Shown here: positions 26,601 through 34,474 of the stretch, in pieces
How positions within the stretch are numbered: the first letter of the stretch is position 1
Layout of the letters: each line of letters begins with the position of its first letter
NCBI RefSeq assembly: GCF_018403185.1
Contig: NZ_BOSE01000002.1
Coordinates: forward strand, 558,001-622,000
Origin: Paenibacillus montaniterrae
GTDB lineage: Bacteria > Bacillota > Bacilli > Paenibacillales > Paenibacillaceae
Direction: 5' to 3'
Length of the DNA: 64,000 nucleotides
The notes under the pieces: generated by a model
The model's input: only the letters and a program-made list of their open reading frames with translations
Told to the model about the DNA's origin: nothing
Databases searched by the model: none
Program-made: the position numbers and the translations under genes

Positions 26601-26984
26601 CAAGTCTTGTCCATAAATGAGATCTGCCTTGACGCCTTCTCCGCTAAGCGCAACCTCCCAGAACCATATGAAGCCAGGCATTAGCGTAAAGGTAACGCGG
26701 TAAGCAACGCCCAGCACATGACCGGTCCATTCAACGCGTTGATCGGAAGCACTAACCTTGCTCACTGAACGAACACCGAGCAGAGGCACCGCTACTATCT
26801 TCCCTTCCTTACGCACTCGCAAATATATATTGTTCATTGAACCATCCAGCGAATTTGACATCACCTGATTAATCATCAAATCCTTGTAGGCGATCTTCCG
26901 CAGGTCTCCGCTGTTCAGGAACGTAAACGACAGCTCATCCACTTGCACGGAAATCGTTGTGTTATCCATTTGTTCTATCTTCAT
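23604..26984 (-). CDS. GH94 glycoside phosphorylase, probable 1,2-beta-oligoglucan phosphorylase
   Basis: About 1126 residues, cytoplasmic. N-terminal beta-sandwich region, then an (alpha/alpha)6 barrel. The GH94 general-acid motif is GDGDWDDTLQP near residues 766-774, the equivalent of DWND in cellobiose phosphorylase. The size is close to the Listeria enzyme Lin1839 (about 1,090 residues). The gene order LacI-GH94-GH3-permease-permease-binding protein is that of lin1838-1843. Predicted reaction: phosphorolysis of beta-1,2-glucooligosaccharides to glucose 1-phosphate. ATG at 26984 (after AAGGAG) is preferred over GTG three bases earlier. Substrate assignment rests on synteny and general resemblance. 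Confidence 0.78.
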   Translation of the reverse strand: MKIEQMDNTTISVQVDELSFTFLNSGDLRKIAYKDLMINQVMSNSLDGSMNNIYLRVRKEGKIVAVPLLGVRSVSKVSASDQRVEWTGHVLGVAYRVTFTLMPGFIWFWEVALSGEGVKADLIYGQDLGLADQGAVRSNEAYMSQYIGHTAFWTEKKGYAVCSRQNQPMSTGFPYMQQGSLTGAMAYATDGFQFFGLSYKETNIPEALSSERLASSVYQYEFAYTALQSELVTLGEAETTFVFYGLLKPNHAEAIDELEYEEEIHATWESAKALKTNELRPIGQRVAWHEGFGETLRAEEMTEQEIEEMFPVRLQEERDSGELLSFFTDQYEHVVLKAKELRVERPHGHILMSGDNARMNEHVLSSTNYMYGIFHSQITVGNTSFNKLMTNARNALNVLKTSGQRIYVELDGRYRLLTLPSMYELGFNYARWHYKLKEDFLTVTAWTKADAPDLALEVISRKGKNYRFLVTNQITMNDKEYELPFRMEQASDELIFRAHPQSLSSSVYPELSFGLHISGARMSVKDETALATEVTPGSASIVVLELEPSAKWRITIQGRLYNADAATTEQKELPVEAEVEAYRAFLASVMNDFELSHANEEKSRELEKFNALAWWYTHNMLVHYSVPHGLEQYSGAAWGTRDVCQGPAEYFQAMGKHEQVKEILKTVYTHQYMESGNWPQWFMFDRYYRIQQEESHGDIIVWPLKLLGDYLRITGDFALLDERVPYTTHAGELTAESHSILEHARKEIQFIKDHFLHGTLLSSYGDGDWDDTLQPANAKLKQYMISSWTVSLTFQTFTQLSRALASQDGELKALSAELANLAEGIKGDFNRYLVKDGVTAGFAYMEEPESIDLMLHPGDQKTGIAYRLLPMTRSMIGELFDREQAEHHYQLIKQELFFPDGVRLMNRPADYAGGVSKRFKRAEQAANFGREIGLQYVHAHIRFIEAMAKLGKPEESWQALLAINPVGIRNVVENAELRQSNAYFSSSDGKFADRYEARSGFDKLRTGEVQVKGGWRIYSSGPGIYMNQLVSNVLGIRQEDGELVLDPVLPADLDGLRFRFRWRDKDVVFHYSIAGKSASSVTINGTPVEAIEQPNRYRQGGLRIGKEALEALLIANETNEIMITMA

Positions 26985-27021
26985 CACCGTGCTCCTTTCC
27001 CTATTTCTCTATCTTTTCCGT

Positions 27022-29184
27022 TTACACGAGCTCGAACGACAGAGCTTGAACCTCTTTGCTATTGGGGCCAACCATTGCCTCGAATTTCCCCGGATCACTT
27101 TTATATGACAAATCTGCATGGTGGTATCGCAGCATCGGTTCATTAATCTCAAATTCAATTTCCTTTGTTTCGCCCGCTTCAAGCATAATTTTCCGAAATG
27201 CCTTCAGCTCCCGCATTGGACGTACTGTCTCACCAGCGATATCGCGCACATACAGTTGAACCGTCTCGCTGCCTGCCCGTTCGCCAACATTGGTTACAGT
27301 CACGGTTAGCAGCAGCTTCTCTTCTGCACGAATCAAGGGAGACGAAAGTGCTGCCTCTCCGTAGCGAAATGAGCTATAGCTTAAGCCGTAACCGAATGGC
27401 AGCATCGGTTCATTGGGAATGTCCAGGTACTGCGAGACATAACGAACCTGAGCGTTTGGATCATCCTTCGGCCGCCCCGTATTAAATGCATTGTAGTAAA
27501 CCGAAACCTGGCCTACTGAATGCGGAAAGCTCATCGTCAAACGCCCGGATGGGTTGGCCTCGCCGTAGAGCAGCTCCGCTATGGCAGCGCCGCCTCTCGT
27601 TCCGGGATACCAGGCTTCCAATACTGCGTCCGCCTCATCCAGCACACCGTGAAGATCAAGCGGCCGACCGTTGAACAGCACCGCAACCAGCGGCTTGCCA
27701 AGCGCGCGAACCCGTTTGACCAGCTCCAATTGCCGGTCTGGCAGTTGAATATTTGCACGGCAGCCCGCTTCACCGCTCATTTCCGAGTCTTCTCCCAATG
27801 CAAGGACAACGACTTCCGCTGAGTTCGCTGCCTCAACCATTGCGGCAAGCTCCTCATCTGGTATATGCTCCACGCCGCAGCCGATTGCCGTTACTGTATT
27901 GGGATCTGCAACACCAAGCATTCCAGCCGCCAGTGTAACAGCTTCCTCACGCTTGCCCATACATGACCACGGACCGAGCAGATCATCGCTTGTAGCAAAA
28001 GGCCCAATCAGCGCTACCTTTGCGTCCTTGGCAAGCGGCAGCACATTTCTTTCGTTCTTCAGCAGGACAGATGACTTGAGCGCAGCCTCATGCGCTGCAG
28101 CAAGATGCTGCTCGTTAAGCAAAATCTCCCGTTCAGCCACAGAATCTGCGTAACGGTGCGGGTTCTCGAACAATCCAAGCTTATGCTTAAGCTGCAAAAT
28201 GCGCATAACCGCTTCATTTACTAGCTGAACGTCTACCGCTCCGCTTGCGATTAGCTCCTGCAAATGATGCGGGTAGCAAGACGACATCATCTCGATATCA
28301 ACGCCTGCCTCGATCGCTTTAAGCGCGCATTCCTTCTCATCCTCAGCTACGCCATGAGCAATCATCTCTTTGACTGCGCCCCAATCAGAGATCAGGACAC
28401 CGTCAAAGCCCCACTCCTTGCGCAGCAGCTCGCGCATCAGTCTGCGATTGCCTGTGGCAGGTATACCGTCAACCGTATTGAATGATGTCATCACCATCTC
28501 GCAGCCTTCCTCAAGCGCGGCGCGGTACGACGGCATGTAAAATTCACGCCGCATCCATTCCGACATATCGACGGTATTGTAATCCCGTCCGCCTTCAGCA
28601 GCGCCATAAGCTGCAAAATGCTTGATGCATGCTGCAATCTTGTAGGGTTCATTGGCTATGCCCTCGCCTTGATAGCCGCGCACAAATGCTCGTGCGAATT
28701 GCCCGTTAAGCCACGGGTCCTCGCCTGTCGATTCCATAACGCGTCCCCAGCGAGGATCTCGCGTCAGATCAGCCATCGGAGAAAACGTAACATGAATGCC
28801 AGCCACGGCTGCTTCTTTCGCAGCAATCGCTGCCGCCTGCCGCACAAGCTCTACATCCCATGAACTGCCCATTGCAAGCGGCACAGGAAAGATCGTCCGA
28901 TAGCCGTGCACGACATCGGCCATCATCAAAAGCGGAATATTAAGCCGATTGTGGCGCAGATAGGCCTCCTGGATATGAATGGCTTCTTCAGCACCACCGA
29001 CTCCGAGCACAGAGCCCGTCCGCCGAACGTTTTCCACTGCAAGATCAAGACCTTCAAGCGGTCCAGTAATTTGCCCAGCGCTATTGGCCCCTTCAAAAAA
29101 AGCTGGAGCAAGCTGCAGCAGTTGGTCAATCTTCTCCTCCAGCGTCATTTCATCCAGCAGCTTTTGCAAATCTAAGTTGTTCAA
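27022..29184 (-). CDS. GH3 beta-glucosidase
   Basis: Cytoplasmic retaining beta-glucosidase, 720 residues, no signal peptide. GH3 N-terminal barrel with substrate site KHFAAYGAAEGG and nucleophile Asp267 in GVLISDWGAV. The alpha/beta sandwich domain carries the likely acid/base Glu in EDSEMSGEAG, and a C-terminal fibronectin III-like domain follows (about 590-720). TTG start behind GGGAGGA. It sits 37 bases upstream of the GH94 gene. In the Listeria operon the equivalent enzyme splits sophorose to glucose after the phosphorylase has shortened the chain, and that role is inferred here. Confidence 0.9.
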   Translation of the reverse strand: MNNLDLQKLLDEMTLEEKIDQLLQLAPAFFEGANSAGQITGPLEGLDLAVENVRRTGSVLGVGGAEEAIHIQEAYLRHNRLNIPLLMMADVVHGYRTIFPVPLAMGSSWDVELVRQAAAIAAKEAAVAGIHVTFSPMADLTRDPRWGRVMESTGEDPWLNGQFARAFVRGYQGEGIANEPYKIAACIKHFAAYGAAEGGRDYNTVDMSEWMRREFYMPSYRAALEEGCEMVMTSFNTVDGIPATGNRRLMRELLRKEWGFDGVLISDWGAVKEMIAHGVAEDEKECALKAIEAGVDIEMMSSCYPHHLQELIASGAVDVQLVNEAVMRILQLKHKLGLFENPHRYADSVAEREILLNEQHLAAAHEAALKSSVLLKNERNVLPLAKDAKVALIGPFATSDDLLGPWSCMGKREEAVTLAAGMLGVADPNTVTAIGCGVEHIPDEELAAMVEAANSAEVVVLALGEDSEMSGEAGCRANIQLPDRQLELVKRVRALGKPLVAVLFNGRPLDLHGVLDEADAVLEAWYPGTRGGAAIAELLYGEANPSGRLTMSFPHSVGQVSVYYNAFNTGRPKDDPNAQVRYVSQYLDIPNEPMLPFGYGLSYSSFRYGEAALSSPLIRAEEKLLLTVTVTNVGERAGSETVQLYVRDIAGETVRPMRELKAFRKIMLEAGETKEIEFEINEPMLRYHHADLSYKSDPGKFEAMVGPNSKEVQALSFELV

Positions 29185-29199
29185 TTTATTAAATCCTCC

Positions 29200-30060
29200 C
29201 TATTTCATGCCGGAGATGCTAAAGTTTTCAATGATATGCTTCTGAAAGTACGTAAACAGCAAAATAACCGGCACCACCATAAATGTCGCACCCGCCATCT
29301 GCAGGCCGAAGTTTGCAGCATATTGTCCCTTAAGCAGAGACAATCCGACCGATAGCGTATATAGACTCTCATCATTTGCAATAATGAGCGGCCACAAGAA
29401 GCTGTTCCAGCCGCCTATAAACGTCAATATAGCTTGCACGGCCAAAATCGGCTTCGTAATAGGCAGCACGATTTGCGCGAAAATCCGATATTCGCTTGCT
29501 CCGTCCAATCGCGTCGCTTCCAACAGCTCCGTCGGGATTGTCGACATAAACTGGCGAAATAGAAAAATCGCAAATGCTCCTACAAGTCCAGGCAAGACGA
29601 TGCCTGTCATCGTATTCGTGAGACCGAGCGAATTCAGGATCAGGTAGACCGGAATCATCGTAACCTGGCTCGGAATCATCATCGTGGCAAGCACGAGTAC
29701 AAACAAGGCATTGCGTCCCTTGAAATCGTATTTCGCAAAGCCAAAGCCGGCAAGAGCGTTAAGCAGCAAGCCGATATAAGAGAACAAAACAATGATCAAC
29801 GTATTTTTGAAATAAACGTCGAATTTCATATTGTTAAACAAGTAGGTAAAATTGTGCATCGTGAACGATTCCGGCCAAAAGGTCGGCGGAATTTGCACGA
29901 TTTCTCCTTCAGGCTTGAAAGATGACGTAATCATCCAGAAAAACGGAAGCAGGAAGAACAAGCCGCCTATCGTAAGCACGATGCCGGAGAGCCACTGGAA
30001 CGCCGCACCGCTCGACTGCTTTCGTGAATCTTTCTTTTTCCCTTCCATTGCAGTACTCAA
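29200..30060 (-). CDS. Carbohydrate ABC permease (MalG type)
   Basis: 286 residues, six helices. EAA loop LLEATRLDGASEYRIFAQIVLP. The C-terminus FQKHIIENFSISGMK is typical of MalG/UgpE-like proteins. TTG start behind GGGGGG. It lies 15 bases upstream of the GH3 gene and 18 bases after the partner permease, so it belongs to the same operon. It imports the oligosaccharide caught by the lipoprotein encoded at 31070-32332; no ATPase is encoded in the operon. Confidence 0.92.
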   Translation of the reverse strand: MSTAMEGKKKDSRKQSSGAAFQWLSGIVLTIGGLFFLLPFFWMITSSFKPEGEIVQIPPTFWPESFTMHNFTYLFNNMKFDVYFKNTLIIVLFSYIGLLLNALAGFGFAKYDFKGRNALFVLVLATMMIPSQVTMIPVYLILNSLGLTNTMTGIVLPGLVGAFAIFLFRQFMSTIPTELLEATRLDGASEYRIFAQIVLPITKPILAVQAILTFIGGWNSFLWPLIIANDESLYTLSVGLSLLKGQYAANFGLQMAGATFMVVPVILLFTYFQKHIIENFSISGMK

Positions 30061-30078
30061 ATTGGTATCCCCCTTTCC

Positions 30079-30969
30079 TTACGTCATGTCCGATTCGTTC
30101 TTCTGAAGCTTAAGCTGAACGAGCGTAATGGCAATAATGCATACGAACAGCACGAATGAGCCTGCAGCTGCGTAACCAAAATTATTGAATTTAAAGCCGT
30201 TTTGGTAAATGAACAGCGCCACGGACAATGTTCCGTCAAGCGGTCCGCCTTGGGTCATGACAAATGGCTCCTCGAAGAACTGCAGCCAGCCGATCATCGT
30301 CGTAATCGACACGAAGAAAATGGCAAAGCGAAGCATAGGAATCGTAATGCGCGTTACTTGCTGCCACGTGTTCGCTCCGTCAAGCTGTGCAGCCTCGTAA
30401 TACGATTTGGGAATGCCCTGCAGCGCAGCAATGAAAATAATCATGTTCAAACCGACCGCCTTCCACAATGCGAGCAAAATCAAGGACAGCTTGGCGATAG
30501 TCGGCTCCGTCAGCCAAGGTACATCAGGCAGCCCGACCAAATTCAGCAAATAATTGAAAAGGCCGAGTGTAGGATTATAAAGGTAATTCCAAACAACCGC
30601 GACAGCTACGATGTTCGTCACGGAAGGGAGATAATAGACAACGCGAAAGGCTTTGAATATCCGGGAGGTCCCAAGGTTGATAAGCAAAGCGATGGCAAGC
30701 GAGAATAAAATGACGAGCGGTACGCCAATCACGACATAGAAGATCGTGTTGTAGATCGCCTTCATGAAAACGGGATCCTTTAATACCTCGACATAATTCT
30801 CGAAGCCGATAAACGAGATCGAATTAAAGTTTGCTAGCCCTCCCAGGTCCATATCTGTAAAGCTGATTACAAGTGCAACCAGAATCGGAACAATGGAGAA
30901 CAAGGTAAGTAAAATCAAAGTAGGCGCGATGAAAATATACGGCGCTTGTTTATTCAGGAAACCCTTCAT
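30079..30969 (-). CDS. Carbohydrate ABC permease (MalF type)
   Basis: 296 residues from the ATG at 30969 (MKGFLNKQAPYIFIAPTL), which has AAGGAAGTGAG upstream; the eight-codon longer reading has no ribosome site. Six helices and EAA loop YYEAAQLDGANTWQQVTRIT. Partner of the MalG-type permease. Confidence 0.92.
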   Translation of the reverse strand: MKGFLNKQAPYIFIAPTLILLTLFSIVPILVALVISFTDMDLGGLANFNSISFIGFENYVEVLKDPVFMKAIYNTIFYVVIGVPLVILFSLAIALLINLGTSRIFKAFRVVYYLPSVTNIVAVAVVWNYLYNPTLGLFNYLLNLVGLPDVPWLTEPTIAKLSLILLALWKAVGLNMIIFIAALQGIPKSYYEAAQLDGANTWQQVTRITIPMLRFAIFFVSITTMIGWLQFFEEPFVMTQGGPLDGTLSVALFIYQNGFKFNNFGYAAAGSFVLFVCIIAITLVQLKLQKNESDMT

Positions 30970-31014
30970 GGAAATCTCACTTCCTTCTTTCATGCCAAGG
31001 GCATATATGAGAGC

Positions 31015-31037
31015 GAGCCGGCCTGTTCAGCCAGCTC
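31015..31037 (-). promoter_or_regulatory. Intra-operon stem-loop after the binding-protein gene
   Basis: In minus-strand RNA GAGCUGGC and GCCGGCUC form an 8-bp stem with one G-U pair and a 7-nt loop, with no T-run after it. In sugar operons such stems often protect the binding-protein mRNA so that it is made in excess over the permeases; that role is inferred. Confidence 0.5.
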
Positions 31038-31069
31038 ACTATAATCGGATTCGGCTTCGAACAACAGCC

Positions 31070-32332
31070 TTATTTCAAAATTTTGGCTGCTTCCTCGTTA
31101 AAGGCTTCAAGCTCCTTCTTAACGTCTGCATTACTGCGATAAATAACCTCGAAGTGCTTCAAATAGCTTTGATTGATTTTTGTCCACTCTGCGATTACCG
31201 GCATAGGCTGTGCCGCGTTCAATTGCTCTCCAATTACTTTGTAGAATGGATCATTTTTAAGGGTATCATTTTCCCAGGCCGCTGTTGCAGCTGGCAGAGA
31301 GCTAGTATGCTCCATCCATTTCATTTGGGTTTCAGGCTTACTCATAAATGCGATAAATTTCGCTGCTGCATCCTTATTAGTGGAATATTCAAAGATAGAC
31401 AGATTGGAACCGCCAAGCAGCGATATGTTGTTTTCTTTCTTCGGAAGCACCGCTATCGCCCATTTATCATTAATTTCCGGCGCTTGATCCTGAATAAGCT
31501 TGATCATCCATGGACCGCTGATGAAAATAGGCAGGATGCCTTCCTTAAAGGCCGGAACAATATCAAGTCCAAGATCCTTTGGCGCTGAACCATTTTGATA
31601 GAAGCTGTTGATGTATTCTACTGCTTCAACAAACTTGTCATCGCTGAAGTTTGGCTGTCCGTCCGCCGTAAACCATTCGGCGCCATTTTGGCGAGAGAAC
31701 ATAAAGCCTAGCGACTCCTCCTTCGGATCGATGCTGATGCCGTATTTTCCTTCACCGCGTGCGGCAAGCTTCTGAGCTGCATCGGACAGCTCTTCCCATG
31801 TTTGCGGAGCTGCGTCATAGCCCACTTCTTTTAGCAAATCAGTACGGTAGTAGAGCACCCGGGTCTCGACATACCATGGCGAGCCGACGTATTTGTCGCC
31901 GGATTTACCTGCTTCTACCGCTCCTGAGTAGAAATTCTCCGGGTTCAACTCTTCGTATTGCTCAATATAAGGCGTCAAATCCGCCAAAGCTCCAGCTTCC
32001 GCAAATTCAGGAATCCAGGACGTACCCATTTGAATAACATCCGGGCCTTTCTTGGAGGCGATCGCCGTCAAAAGCTTTTCGTGACCTTGCGCCCAAGGCA
32101 ACGCTTGAACGTTGATCGTAATGTTCGGATTTTCTTTGGTGAATTCCTCTGCAAGCTTAGGAAGCGTTTTGGCTTCTTCTCCCATCCCCCAAACATTAAG
32201 CGTAACTTTCTCGTTTGCGGACCCGCCATTTCCCGTGTTGGTGCTGCCTTCATTTTTGTTGTCAGCACCGCAGCCAGCCAGCAAGCCTGCAGTTAAAGCG
32301 ACCGTTGTAATCATTGCAAATGTCTTTTTCAT
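31070..32332 (-). CDS. Oligosaccharide-binding lipoprotein (probable sophorooligosaccharide-binding)
   Basis: 420 residues. The lipoprotein signal ends in LLAGC (Cys near 21), then an acidic/Asn-Gly linker and a cluster-D-type SBP fold (VTLNVWGMGEEAKTLPKLAEEF at its start). It is the first gene of the operon and corresponds in position to Lin1841, the sophorooligosaccharide-binding protein. Ligand inferred from synteny only. ATG with AGAGAGGGG-like site. The 344-base region upstream carries three AAACGTTT operators and no gene. Confidence 0.88.
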   Translation of the reverse strand: MKKTFAMITTVALTAGLLAGCGADNKNEGSTNTGNGGSANEKVTLNVWGMGEEAKTLPKLAEEFTKENPNITINVQALPWAQGHEKLLTAIASKKGPDVIQMGTSWIPEFAEAGALADLTPYIEQYEELNPENFYSGAVEAGKSGDKYVGSPWYVETRVLYYRTDLLKEVGYDAAPQTWEELSDAAQKLAARGEGKYGISIDPKEESLGFMFSRQNGAEWFTADGQPNFSDDKFVEAVEYINSFYQNGSAPKDLGLDIVPAFKEGILPIFISGPWMIKLIQDQAPEINDKWAIAVLPKKENNISLLGGSNLSIFEYSTNKDAAAKFIAFMSKPETQMKWMEHTSSLPAATAAWENDTLKNDPFYKVIGEQLNAAQPMPVIAEWTKINQSYLKHFEVIYRSNADVKKELEAFNEEAAKILK

Positions 32333-32483
32333 TAAACAAACCCCTCTCTGATCATTTGTGGATGTTGCTCGGGAAACATCGTTAGCAAAACTAAACGTCT
32401 CGGTTCACCCACCCATTAACTTGGATTCCCTACCTCCAATGCTTCATGCAAAATTTCGACTGGTAATGTTTGAGCATTCGAGG

Positions 32484-32497
32484 TGAAACGTTTTTAT
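32484..32497. promoter_or_regulatory. LacI-type operator, weak site
   Basis: TGAAACGTTTTTAT contains the same AAACGTTT core as the two stronger sites upstream and is the copy nearest to the start of the binding-protein gene. Confidence 0.45.
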
Positions 32498-32546
32498 TTC
32501 ACTTAAAACGTCCCCAAAAAGCATGTTTTTTCAAAGATAATAACAA

Positions 32547-32560
32547 TCGAAACGTTTCGA
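32547..32560. promoter_or_regulatory. LacI-type operator, perfect palindrome
   Basis: TCGAAACGTTTCGA is a perfect 14-bp palindrome with central CG, as expected for a LacI/GalR-family repressor. It lies 215 bases upstream of the operon's first gene. Confidence 0.7.
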
Positions 32561-32612
32561 AAATGATTATATATGAAATTGAAATCGTATTCAAGTAGTA
32601 ATTTTTAATATT

Positions 32613-32626
32613 TCGAAACGTTTATA
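32613..32626. promoter_or_regulatory. LacI-type operator, second site
   Basis: TCGAAACGTTTATA matches the perfect operator at 12 of 14 positions, 66 bases further from the gene; two sites could allow repression by DNA looping. Confidence 0.6.
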
Positions 32627-32663
32627 TTGATGCTTCTAAAATGCCTTGAACAGCAATACCGAA

Positions 32664-32697
32664 AAGGCTTATTCCTTTAGGGAGTGGAATAAGCCTT
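32664..32697 (-). terminator. Terminator overlapping the end of the LysR gene
   Basis: Perfect 12-bp stem AAGGCTTATTCC / GGAATAAGCCTT. The upstream arm contains the last codons of the LysR gene, with its TAA in the loop. A short TTTTC follows on the minus strand. Confidence 0.7.
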
Positions 32698-33558
32698 AAT
32701 TAAAAATGCTCTGAACCTTTCGGCAGCAGGCGATAAGTAGCCGTCCTTTTTCCAGGCGAGGCCAATATGTCGTCGGCATTCCGGATCTGTAACGCGGATG
32801 CGCGCCAGCTTGTCCTCATGCAGCTCTGGCAAGCGGGGCAGCAAGGTAACACCAAGTCCGGCGGCGACGAATCCTGCCACACTAACAACCTCTTCTGCCT
32901 CAAAGGAGATGGTCGGGGTGACTCCCGCAGCGTTGAAAAGACGGTCTGTAATGGTTCGCAAGCCATAGCCCGGCTTGACAGCTATAAAGCGTTCCTCCGA
33001 CAATGCAACAATATCGATCGCGTCTTGACAAGCGAGCGAATGATCGACAGGCACGTAGGCGAAGAGCTCCTCCTCCCACAGAAACCGCCATTCTATTCCG
33101 TTGCGCGACTCTGTCATAGAGGATAAAGCAAAGTCGATTTCACTACGTTCCAGCTTATCAAGCATCTCGCGCGTCGATTGCTGATAAAGCTGAAACTGTG
33201 CACGAGGCGCTTCCTTGAGAAAGCTGCTCATCAGCCGCGGGAAAACGGACAGCCCAAGCGACTTCAGAAAAGAAACGACGATCGTACCACTCTCCGGGTC
33301 TGTCAAATCGCGCAGCTCCTCCTTGCCTAGCCGAACTGCTTCCAATGCCTGCTCTACTCTGGCTGCAAACCGTTCGCCGTATCGGTTTAGTCGGATATTT
33401 CGCCCCTCCCGCTCAAAAAGCGGCACGCCAAGCTCTTGCTCCAGCTTGGCGATTGATCGACTAAGCGCAGGCTGCGAGATTGACAATCGCTTGGCAGCTT
33501 CAGTCATATGCTGCAGGCGCGCGACAGCTAAAAAGTATTCAAGCTGCTGCCATTCCAT
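32677..33558 (-). CDS. LysR family transcriptional regulator
   Basis: 293 residues from the ATG at 33558 (MEWQQLEYFLAVARL), which has AGGGGG 6 bases upstream. The open frame extends 31 codons further but these do not fit the family. N-terminal winged helix MTEAAKRLSISQPALSRSIAKLE, then the two-lobed effector domain. It is divergent from the TauE/SafE-like permease gene with about 130 bases between them, the classic LysR arrangement, so it probably controls that gene and possibly the esterase after it. It resembles the CysL/YwqM/GltC group; effector unknown. Confidence 0.9.
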   Translation of the reverse strand: MEWQQLEYFLAVARLQHMTEAAKRLSISQPALSRSIAKLEQELGVPLFEREGRNIRLNRYGERFAARVEQALEAVRLGKEELRDLTDPESGTIVVSFLKSLGLSVFPRLMSSFLKEAPRAQFQLYQQSTREMLDKLERSEIDFALSSMTESRNGIEWRFLWEEELFAYVPVDHSLACQDAIDIVALSEERFIAVKPGYGLRTITDRLFNAAGVTPTISFEAEEVVSVAGFVAAGLGVTLLPRLPELHEDKLARIRVTDPECRRHIGLAWKKDGYLSPAAERFRAFLIKAYSTP

Positions 33559-33686
33559 TGGCATCCCCCTATTCTTATGCTTTAATATGAAATTCATGCG
33601 CAGAGCGCATAGATATAATGAATTTAATGCATTAGACATTATGGATTCCATTATACTACAATTAGACTCGAAAAGAGGGACGATAC

Positions 33687-34439
33687 ATGACCATACTATG
33701 GATTATTTTGTCCATGTTTGCGATGGGCTTGCTGCTCGGCTTTGTTGGCGCTGGCGGCTCGGGCTTTATGATCGCCATTCTGACGGTCATCTTCAAGGTT
33801 GATATTCATCTGGCGATGGGAACAGCGCTTGCGGCCATGATGTTCACCTCTCTGTCAGGCGCAGTGAGCCACTTTCGCGAGCAAAATGTAGATCTTGCAA
33901 GCGGCGTCATTGTAGGACTGACAGGCGCTGTAGGGGCTTGGTTCGGGTCAACGGTTGCATTCACGATTCCTGCCGAAATCATGACCTGGTGTACGGCGGG
34001 GATGCTTACACTTTCCAGCCTCGTGCTATGGCTGCGGCTTACAGTACTTCGTAAGCTTGTACTTGACGTGCCAACTACGCGTGGCGTACGCTTCATCCTG
34101 ACTTCTTCTGCGATTGGTGCTGCCACTGGCTTTCTGTCCGGAACGTTCGGAATCGGCTCAACTCCTTTCATTCAAGTTGGCCTCATGCTGTTGCTTGGGC
34201 TGCCTATTCGACTTGCTGCAGGAACGACAATGCTAGTCATTCTGCCAATTGCCGCTTCAGCAGGCGTCGGATATTATTATGAGGGGAGCCTCGACACTAA
34301 GCTGCTGCTTGCCGTACTTGCTGGCTCGATGACCGGTTCTTATGCAGGAGCGAAGCTTACGAAGCGTGCCCCTGCTTCGGTGTTGAAATTTGGCATGGTT
34401 GCAACGCCAATTGCTGCAGCCTGTCTGCTGCTTATTTAA
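33687..34439 (+). CDS. TauE/SafE family membrane transporter
   Basis: 250 residues, about eight transmembrane helices. TauE/SafE signatures include GFVGAGGSGFMIAIL near the N-terminus and the repeated-half motif FLSGTFGIGSTPFIQVGLML. The family exports sulfite or organosulfonates/short organic acids; the substrate here is unknown. ATG behind AGAGGGACG. Followed 35 bases later by the carboxylesterase gene and divergent from a LysR gene. Confidence 0.9.
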   Translation: MTILWIILSMFAMGLLLGFVGAGGSGFMIAILTVIFKVDIHLAMGTALAAMMFTSLSGAVSHFREQNVDLASGVIVGLTGAVGAWFGSTVAFTIPAEIMTWCTAGMLTLSSLVLWLRLTVLRKLVLDVPTTRGVRFILTSSAIGAATGFLSGTFGIGSTPFIQVGLMLLLGLPIRLAAGTTMLVILPIAASAGVGYYYEGSLDTKLLLAVLAGSMTGSYAGAKLTKRAPASVLKFGMVATPIAAACLLLI

Positions 34440-34474
34440 TATTATTTGCTATTTAAACAAGGAGGCGTTTCACA

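Noticed and set aside
30893..31588. 231-codon plus-strand frame across the MalF-type permease and binding-protein genes
   Set aside because: It spans the antisense of two genes and their intergenic stem-loop, with no ribosome site.
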